NCBI GenBank assembly: GCA_001804045.1
Contig: MHFD01000015.1
Span: 1-17,277, forward strand
Reading direction: 5' to 3'
DNA length: 17,277 nucleotides
Origin: Omnitrophica bacterium RBG_13_46_9
GTDB lineage: Bacteria; Omnitrophota; Gorgyraeia; JABMRN01; RBG-13-46-9
The position numbers and the translations under genes are program-made. The notes under the pieces were generated by a model. The model did no database searches and had not been told where the DNA came from. It saw only the letters and a program-made list of their open reading frames with translations. Shown here in pieces: positions 6,033 through 14,200 of this stretch; position 1 is the stretch's first letter; each line of letters opens with the position of its first letter.

Positions 6033-7895
6033 CTATTCCTGCGCGTGAAGCTTGACCATTAAAAGAGCTATGGCTGCCGGGGTAACGCCTGATACCCTTG
6101 AGGCCTGCCCCAGGGAGCGGGGCTTAAACTTTGAAAGCTTCTCCTTTATCTCCCTGGAAAGTCCGGTTACCCGCAGATAATCAAATCCTTCGGGTATATG
6201 CATTTTCTCTATCTTCTTGAACTTGCTTATATATGAAAGCTCTCTCCGGATATAGCCTTCATATTTTGTGTCGATTTCGGCCTGGATCTTTTCGGAGTAT
6301 GAATAACGGCCATCCCACTTCGCCATCCCCATTACATCGTCCAGGGTTATACCCGGCCTTTTCAGCAATCCGTAAAGGGTCGTTGGCCCCCGAAGAGGTG
6401 TCTGGGAAAACTTTTTTTCCAACAGGTCATTTATCTCTTTGCCGGCCGTCACGGACATGGTCTTCAGCGCTTTTTTTATCTCTTCTATATTTTCTTTCTC
6501 TTTTTCGACCTTGGTAAATTGTTCCCCGGAAAGCAGACCCAGAGAGCGGCCTATGCCGCTTAATCTTATATGCGCGTTGTCCTCACGGACGGTCAATCTG
6601 TATTCAACGCGGGAGGTAAACATCCTGTACGGTTCGGCGGTCCCCTTAGTGACAAGGTCGTCTATCAGGACGCCTATATACCCTTGGGACCTGTCAAGCA
6701 CTATGGGCGCTTTCGCTTTTATCTGCATAGCCGCATTTATGCCGGCCATAAGACCCAGGCTTGCCGCTTCTTCGTAACCTGTCGTCCCGTCGATCTGGCC
6801 GGCTAAAAACAGCCCCTTAACGGCTTTTGCCTCCAGAGTCGCATTGAGTTCGGTCGGATCGACCACATCATACTCTATGCCATATCCCGGCTTTGTTATC
6901 TCGGCTTTTTCCAGACCGGCGATACTGTGCACGATCTTCTCCTGGACGTCATACGGGAGGCTGGTGGATATCCCGTTAGGGTAATACTCATCCGTATCCA
7001 GTCCTTCCGGCTCAAGAAATATAGTATGAGAGATCCTGTCGGGAAATTTGAAAATCTTGTCCTCGATGGAGGGGCAGTACCGCACGCCTGTAGATTTTAT
7101 TTTTCCCGTGTAAAGCGGCGAGCGGTCGAGATTTTCCATTATTATGTCGCGGGTCCGGCAATTAGTGCTGGTCACAAAACACGGTTTCTGTTCTATGCCG
7201 ATTTTCTCAGTCCAGAATGAAAACGGAATAATATTCTTATCGCCCTCCTGGGCCGCCAGTCCCGAAAAATCTATAGTCTTACCGTCTAGACGCGGCGTAG
7301 TGCCTGTTTTAAGACGCAGCATCCTAAGACCCGTGCTTGAGAGGTTCTTTGAAAGCTCGCAAGACGCGCTTTCACCTATTCTCCCTCCCTGGGAATGCTC
7401 CATTCCTATGTGTATTATCCCGTTCAAAAATGTCCCCGGAGTAAGGATGGCTGCTCTCGAGGCTATGATACCGTGATGCTTTGTATTTACACCTTTACAG
7501 GCGCCTTTTTGTATATCAAGGCCTATCGCTTCATCCTCAAGAACGGTCAGGTTTTCCCGGCTCAATACGTAGTTCCGCATATACATATTGTACCGCTTGC
7601 GGTCTATCTGCGCGCGCGATGACCGCGCCGCGTATCCTTTTGACGAATTCAGCATGCGGAACTGTATAAGCGTAGCGTCAGCGGCTTTTCCCATCTCACC
7701 GCCTAACGCGTCTACCTCCTTTACAAGCTGACCTTTGCCTACGCCGCCTATAGCCGGATTGCATGACATAAAGCCTATTTTGTCTATCTTTAGAGTTATA
7801 AAGAGTGTTTTACACCCGAGCTTAGCGCTGGCAAGAGCGGCTTCGCAACCGGCGTGTCCTCCACCCACAACAATAACATCAAACATATTATTCAT
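6033..7895 (-). CDS. mnmG: tRNA uridine-5-carboxymethylaminomethyl(34) synthase, FAD subunit
   Basis: MnmG (GidA) works with the GTPase MnmE to put the carboxymethylaminomethyl group on U34 of certain tRNAs, using FAD and 5,10-methylene-THF. The 620 residues match the family (about 620-630). The FAD dinucleotide-binding motif GGGHAGCEAA is at 11-20, followed by CNPAIGGVGKGQLVKE (about 45-60) and the RMLNSSKGYAARSSRAQIDR stretch. The redox-related segment RLKTGTTPRLD and SLGLMAGINAA are also recognisable, and the C-terminal helical MnmE/tRNA-binding region ends with SLGQASRVSGVTPAAIALLM. It is probably the first gene of an operon with the radical SAM and LOG genes. The ATG at 7895 is favoured, with MF at codon 4 as an alternative. 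Its use of a folate one-carbon unit fits the neighbourhood. Confidence 0.98.
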   Translation of the reverse strand: MNNMFDVIVVGGGHAGCEAALASAKLGCKTLFITLKIDKIGFMSCNPAIGGVGKGQLVKEVDALGGEMGKAADATLIQFRMLNSSKGYAARSSRAQIDRKRYNMYMRNYVLSRENLTVLEDEAIGLDIQKGACKGVNTKHHGIIASRAAILTPGTFLNGIIHIGMEHSQGGRIGESASCELSKNLSSTGLRMLRLKTGTTPRLDGKTIDFSGLAAQEGDKNIIPFSFWTEKIGIEQKPCFVTSTNCRTRDIIMENLDRSPLYTGKIKSTGVRYCPSIEDKIFKFPDRISHTIFLEPEGLDTDEYYPNGISTSLPYDVQEKIVHSIAGLEKAEITKPGYGIEYDVVDPTELNATLEAKAVKGLFLAGQIDGTTGYEEAASLGLMAGINAAMQIKAKAPIVLDRSQGYIGVLIDDLVTKGTAEPYRMFTSRVEYRLTVREDNAHIRLSGIGRSLGLLSGEQFTKVEKEKENIEEIKKALKTMSVTAGKEINDLLEKKFSQTPLRGPTTLYGLLKRPGITLDDVMGMAKWDGRYSYSEKIQAEIDTKYEGYIRRELSYISKFKKIEKMHIPEGFDYLRVTGLSREIKEKLSKFKPRSLGQASRVSGVTPAAIALLMVKLHAQE

Positions 7896-7915
7896 TTTTA
7901 TCCAACCTCGCCTTT

Positions 7916-7944
7916 ATTAAAGCGAATTTCCTAACTTATGTCAA
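7916..7944 (-). promoter_or_regulatory. Promoter of mnmG operon
   Basis: On the minus strand TTGACA (7944-7939), a 17-bp spacer and TTTAAT (7921-7916, 5 of 6 consensus) form a strong sigma70-type promoter. The expected start near 7909 gives a leader of only about 13 nt before the mnmG ATG at 7895, truncating the GAGG-like tract there. The repeat element of the gap begins just upstream of the -35 box, so it ends outside the promoter. Confidence 0.68.
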
Positions 7945-7950
7945 TAGTAA

Positions 7951-8249
7951 TTAACTATTTGCCCGTTACGCGGTATGTGGGACGTAGGACGACTTGATAT
8001 GGCACGTTAGGTAGTGGGTAATAGGTAGTAGGTTGTAGGAGAAAATTTCGGGAGACAGTTAGAGGTTGCAAAGGTTGCAGGGGTTGCTAAAGGTTGCAGA
8101 GGTTGCATAGATTCGAAAAAAGCAACGTCTGCAACCTGTGAAACTTTTGCAACCTATGCAACATAAAAGGTGAAATTCGTGACAATTCAAAGGTTCATTG
8201 CGATGACGATAATACACGAATCGTCCCACATCCCACGTCCTACGTACTT
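7951..8249. repeat. Dispersed noncoding repeat element, copy B
   Basis: This fills almost all of the 364-bp gap between the giant gene and mnmG; there is no credible gene in it. The core 8035-8168 nearly duplicates copy A, including the GTTGCA tandem units from 8065 and inverted units ending at 8162. The left flank starts with TTTGCCCGTTACG (7958-7970), as in copy A. Copy B also has imperfect 29-bp inverted ends, 7968-7996 and 8217-8245, built from GTGGGACGTAGGACG-type words, roughly 20 of 29 positions matching. The structure suggests a small MITE-like or REP-like element. It may also act as a transcription barrier after the giant gene, since no other terminator was seen there. Confidence 0.85.
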
Positions 8250-8259
8250 ATGCATTGCG

Positions 8260-11200
8260 TTACAACGATGCGCGTATCTTCTCGTCCGCTTTCTGGTATG
8301 TTTCGAGGCCGCCGGTTACGGGGACTATGTCGGGTAGGTCCAATATGAGGGATATGCCGTTAAAAAGTTCGGTAAGCGCTGTCATATCAGCGGCACGCAG
8401 CGTCTTTCCGAGGGTATTATCAAGCTCGTTACGATCTTTCCTGGTCATCTTGCTCACGGTGTCAATGATGGCCTCAACAATGGCTCCGACCCTTTCTTCC
8501 TCGTTCGTTTCGACTCTGCTCTTGGAGTCTACGAGGTTCGCGAACAATGGTCCGGCGAGCATCTGCCATGATACGGGAATATATTCGCCCCTTAACCCAA
8601 CCAGATACGCGACGTCATGAAGACCTATGGATTCCATATGTGGCCTTGTTTCATCGCTTGAAAGGACCCAGGCAAACGTCCGCTCCTTTGGGTTCCCCTG
8701 CGCGGCGAGCCGTTCTTTAAATCCCTCTAGTCTCTTTCTATTCTTTTCGGAAGTCGTTCCGTTGTCTACGTACACCACATATTTTATATTGTCCTGTTCA
8801 TACTCAAGAATACCCTTCTCCTTAAGTATGTGCGTATTCACTTTCCTGCCTAAAATCTCCATCTCTTTCGCAAATTTATCCCGTAGCCATTCCTCAGTTA
8901 TGCTCGCGCGGGGACTTGCTTTCACGACCATTCCTATGGTGCACGGCTGGTTCATCACGGGCGCCGTGGTCAGGGTCGTAAGCATCTCTTCAGAGGCCCT
9001 TACAACATAATCCGGAGTCAAGCTCGTCCCTGTGGACTTGATGATTTTTTCCACATTCTTTTCACTGGCAGCGGGTAATTCTATTATAAATTCGACTCTG
9101 GGATAATCCGTATCTCTAATATTCAAAACGCTGATACTCCCGTTCATGATCTTAACGGCTTGAGCAGTAAAAGGAAGGCCCACGCCATGATGGAACTCCG
9201 GCCTATAATAATCAAGAGTAAATAACTCCGGAAGGCCGATTCGAGAATTTATATTTAGGTTACTTTCCTCGATATTGCCTGGTGTAGACACTATAATCCG
9301 CGCTTTGCCACCATCCTCCGATAAGACGGCCTTGATGGTAATTTTATTGTGGTCATCCGGTACTTTTCCCATATTGGCTCTTGCGACATGAAATCCGTTT
9401 GAAATTATTCTTTCAAGAGCCATATGCAGAAGCTCTGAATTCGCCAAAATATGCAAATCTTTATCCAGATCGGCATCTACGTCAACGTTAAGTCGCTTGC
9501 CGGGAGCTAATTTTACCTTGGTTTGCCATGTGCGGTCCGGCGAATCAAGCCACTCCTTAAAACGCAATGGCTTCACCGTACCCTGTGCGTCGCCGGCATG
9601 TAAGAATAGCGAAATAACGCGTATATTAAATAACATCCTCCTTGCATAAGAGAGGTTCTTTCTGATATTGGCTTTAATGAATGATTTTTCCTCAAGCTTG
9701 TCGTATATTTCGCCAAAAGCATCACAATAGGAATTAAGAACTTTCTCGACTTCTTTCAGAAATATTATATACCTGTCCGTAACATCCTCAATCCCTGCCG
9801 CTGTTTCTTCGGTAATCATTTTATACGTATCATTAACTATTTTAGCTTCCCGAGTATATCCGGCATAAATAGCCTGGAATCTTCCTAAATCGTCTTCGTT
9901 AAGATTTGAGATTCTCTCCGTAATAAGAGATTTTGGAACTAAACCGCCGTTAATACCCCAAAATGAGCTTCTTATTTGTTGAAGAGACTCTAAAAAGTCA
10001 AGCGGACCTCCATGTTCCATGATGGCTATCGATAGTATTAATCGATCCTTTTTCTCCATGAGTATTGTTTCAAATTGAGTCAACTTACTCCGGTATTTTT
10101 CCTGCCTTAACGCGTCTCTGATCACATCGATTTGATGCCATAGGCCATCGCTAAGATACTCCACAAGCGCTTCCGGAGTCGTCTTTGGGTCCTGAGCGAA
10201 TTTTCGGAGTTCTTTGGTCGATAATCCGTCGCTTGCCGGAGGCATCTTCTCCGTTTTTCCTTTTATAGACGCGATGATTTTTTCCACATTCCACCAGTCC
10301 TCAATGATCATTTGGTTATCGGCCAGGACCGGCGGGTACCATTCGGGGCCGCTGTACTGTGGGCCTCCTTTTATTCTCATCACTGTAAACGGCCTCTGTA
10401 AGGCGCATGCGAAATGCATGATGGCTCCTTCGACCGTTAAAACATGGTCGGCCCGGTTTATCCAATATTTGACCAGCTTTGACACTCTCTCACCTTCGAT
10501 CACCTGGTGGTCGGGTTGCGGCAAGAGCATGATGTACTTTTCATCTCCTGGATATGCTTCAGCAAGCTGTTTACGAATTTTTTCGGCCTGCTCATAATTT
10601 CCCCACCACGTATTATTCGGCAAAATGGCGATAAAAGTCCCGCACTCTATGAATCTATGGAGAAAATCGATAAGACCTTTCATGTCGGGAGCTTCTAAAG
10701 TATTAAATCCTTTCCTCTCACTCTCTCCGCCGAACGGATTAAATAGCACGATAGTTCTCCCATCCGTATTCGCGGGTAATACGTTCTCGTCCCACCACTT
10801 CTCGGCAATACGATTTCCGCTCCCAATAAGCAGTGTTTTCCGCGCATGCCTTCCCATCAGCTGATCGGCCGGTATGCCAAGGTAACTGCACAGCTTAAAT
10901 ACGCGCATATACTCACCGCCTATATCGAAAATGTCTGTGTGTGAATCTATGTTAACTCTTTCCATGCCATCGATATCAAGCACCATAGAAAAAACTGGCT
11001 TGACGTCTACCCTTATTTTCGCTGATGGGCACGAGACCCTGTCGGGTATATTAGATATGACCATGTCATAGTTCTCTTCGATAGTGGAAACGCTTAACGA
11101 CCGCACGTCTCTTACGTGAATCTTCTGATTTTCTTCGTATAAAAATGTATTATCGCGTGTATAGACCGTGACGTCCAACCCGGGAAATTTATTTATAATC

Positions 11201-14200
11201 GCCTGCACGAGCATTTCTATGCATATTATCTCATCTCCTACGCCTCCCCGCTCGTAATCATAGAGCACAAGAAGTCTTTTGCGTTCCCCGACATGCGTAT
11301 ACTTTAGAATCTCTTCCATTTTTACGAGATACGGAAAATCTCCCTCCAGAGTCAATCCGTAGGGTCTTACGTATTCTTCGGTGAGCATTTTTCCTTCCCG
11401 CGAACATTCTAAATACAGTGATTCCCGCAGTAACGCCCTTGATTCCGACAGCGCCGTTGTGTCTGCCGCGGGGAGACCTGCCACGCGAGCCACCAGGTGA
11501 ATTATTTCTCTTCTTGAACCTGGCAGCATATTGCCCAGTGTCAACAAATGAGAGCGCGCTACTATATACGCGTCTCCTAGCCCTTCGGTCGTAAAGATAT
11601 TTTTGTAAATATCCAACACGCCTGCGCTCAGTTTTCCCCTCGCTTCGCAGACTTCGCGCAAGTGTAAAAAGACAGCGTCATACACAAATCCTTCTTGGCC
11701 CTTTGTCGTCGCTATCTTCTCCATAATAGCAAATATTTCTTCGTCTTTCCGCACGCCGTCTCTCATAAGACCTCCTAAAACAGAAACAGGCGTTCTATAG
11801 GCATGCACGGATAAGCCTTTCGCGGTACAAATTTCTTCTATAGCGAAAAGCGCCATTTCAGCGTATTCGGGCCTTTTTTCAATGATTGTTCGAAATATTC
11901 TCGCCGCTCTTTCATAAATATCGGATTCGCACGTCACGCTTCCGCTGGCAAGGAAAAAGCCCTTTAACGCGTCAATAGTGTTCCCGGTAATCAACCCTGG
12001 CCGTCTTTCAAAAACCATCGCCAGCTCATAGACCGGGAACGAATATATATCCGACCTGTATTTAGTTGACGGTATCTTAACAAAATCTTCCATAGCTTTC
12101 ACCGCGGCACCGGCTTTATCGGGATCCCTCTCTCTTAATGCAACATCCCTTAAAAACGATGCGTCTATCATCGCTATCTCACTCTTTTTCGCCAGTTCAT
12201 CAGCGCGTGTGTCACATATTTTTTTGGCTTCTACCCTGTCGAATGTGGATATACTCTCGACCTCGGCAAATCCTTTATCTTCTTTGACATGTTTAACTTC
12301 CGTTCCTTTCAAATGCTTATAGTCATGCTCTGCAATTGCAAGGGCTGATTCTAAGAAATGATATTCAGATAATACGAGCGGAAGCGATATATGAATCCTC
12401 GCGGTGCCGGCTTCGATGCTGCCTCCGAAGTGTCCTCCGGCGTATTCCCAGTCTCTTGTATCGGGGTTCTGCACCCACCAGAGCCGCTGGTTTTGAGGGG
12501 GTATGGCGAAGAGTATCTGGACCTTGTCTTTAGTAATGCCGGGTATCTTCTCCTGTATGTGCGCGCGTATCCTCTGCAGGAGAGCTGTGTCATATCCGCG
12601 CCTTCCCAGCGCTTCGATTACTTCGTCGCTTGTAAGGAACTCTCTTGTGATACCCGATTCTCTTTTTAGTTCACCGTAAAATGCCTCTATCTGACTGTTG
12701 AGCGCGTTCAAGCATGTCCTGTGGCTCTTCTCGCACACCGTGCCGCAAGTGACGTTCGTATCAGATGAATCTGTTGGCTTCAAGAGGCTCTTTGAGTCAC
12801 CTGCCGCGGGTTCTTTTTGAGTTAAATCGCCTTTTGCGCTTTCCCTTTTTGTCCACGATAGTGTATGCACTTCGCTTATGACATATTTTGGATTACTTTC
12901 GTCTTTGGAAATATCGTCCAGGCATTGCACATGGCAGGTCCGGGCTCCATCGTAGAGAAAGGCAACCGCCTTATCGTGGTCTTTCTGTTTCTGATAGAAA
13001 AAGGCGTACCCTTCGGGGACATCGATATGCCAGATTTTTTCTAATCCATTCTTGAATAAATTCACATCCTCTCTATCAGCGCCCAGAACCATGGCTTTAT
13101 AGGTGACACGTCCTCTTTTCGGAAGAAGCGTTTTGAGCATGTTTATTCCCCGTTGTATCTGATAGTCTTCGTCGGTGGGAACCTTTAAGCCCGGGTGTTC
13201 GCGCACGGCGCGTTTCTCTCCGGCTAACCAGAGCTTCATCGTCTCAAATACGCTGTGGTAACTTATGTGCATTGCGGCATATGCATGAGGCTCACCATCA
13301 ACAAATCCCTGAACAATGACCATAACGCATCCGCTTAAAGTTCTAAACCCCGGAGAGAGCCTATATGTGCTGTTTGTCGCCACGACACCAAAGTCCTGTA
13401 ATTTTATAGTGCGTTTCTCATGATCGATGAGATGCATCTCAAAATCCTCACCCGCGTAATGCGTGATGATCTTCGATCCGTCACCAAGTATTGTTTCGCC
13501 GTCCGCGAGAAAGCCTCCTTTTTGAGCTTCACCCGTATCAAACGGTTCTCCAGGATTTCCCCACTGAACTATCGGAGAATCGTGTGAACCACGCGCTACC
13601 GGTACCGAAATCTCTGGTGTGCCTGTGCTCTGTCTTTTCCCTGCTTGATATGCCTCCTTAGAAGCACTGCTACTTATGTGTATATGCGCAAACGTCATAA
13701 GGCCGAGAGCGCCAAGCGTTAAAGAAGAGAGACCTCCTGAATAGAGTGATAAACCCGTCAGAAATGTCCCGATACTCAATCCCACTACGTCCCTGCTGAA
13801 AAACACCTCTCTTCCCCTAAAAACATGCGGCAGCCAGAACACAAGGCCGGCAACTACCGCGGCCCACGCTACATTGATCCCGTTTAGCGACAAGTAGTGC
13901 GCCGCGATTCCTCCAACACCAAAAGCCACTACCGGCTCGACCCACCACGAGAACCAGCGCATGTATACGCGGTTACCCCACCATGCGCCACCAGTTTTTG
14001 AACTATCTCTCTCCGCTTCCGGTTCTGCCTCGGAATCCGCAGCCGGGAATTCGACGATAAACTCGACCCGTGGCGCCGCTTCGGTGCCGACATTCCGGAC
14101 ATCGATGGTCCCTCCCATCTTCCGCACGGCTAAGGAGGCAAACGGCATACCAATGCCGTGGCTGAACTCCGACCGCGCGTAATCAAGGGTAAAGAGTTCA

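Noticed and set aside
8255..8620. 121-codon plus-strand frame antisense to the end of the giant gene
   Set aside because: It lies entirely over well-formed coding sequence of the giant gene, has no recognisable protein pattern and no ribosome binding site. The other plus-strand frames across the window were dropped for the same reason.
12351..12593. 80-codon minus-strand frame inside the giant gene in another frame
   Set aside because: It overlaps the giant coding frame in the same direction without any recognisable motif or start signal.
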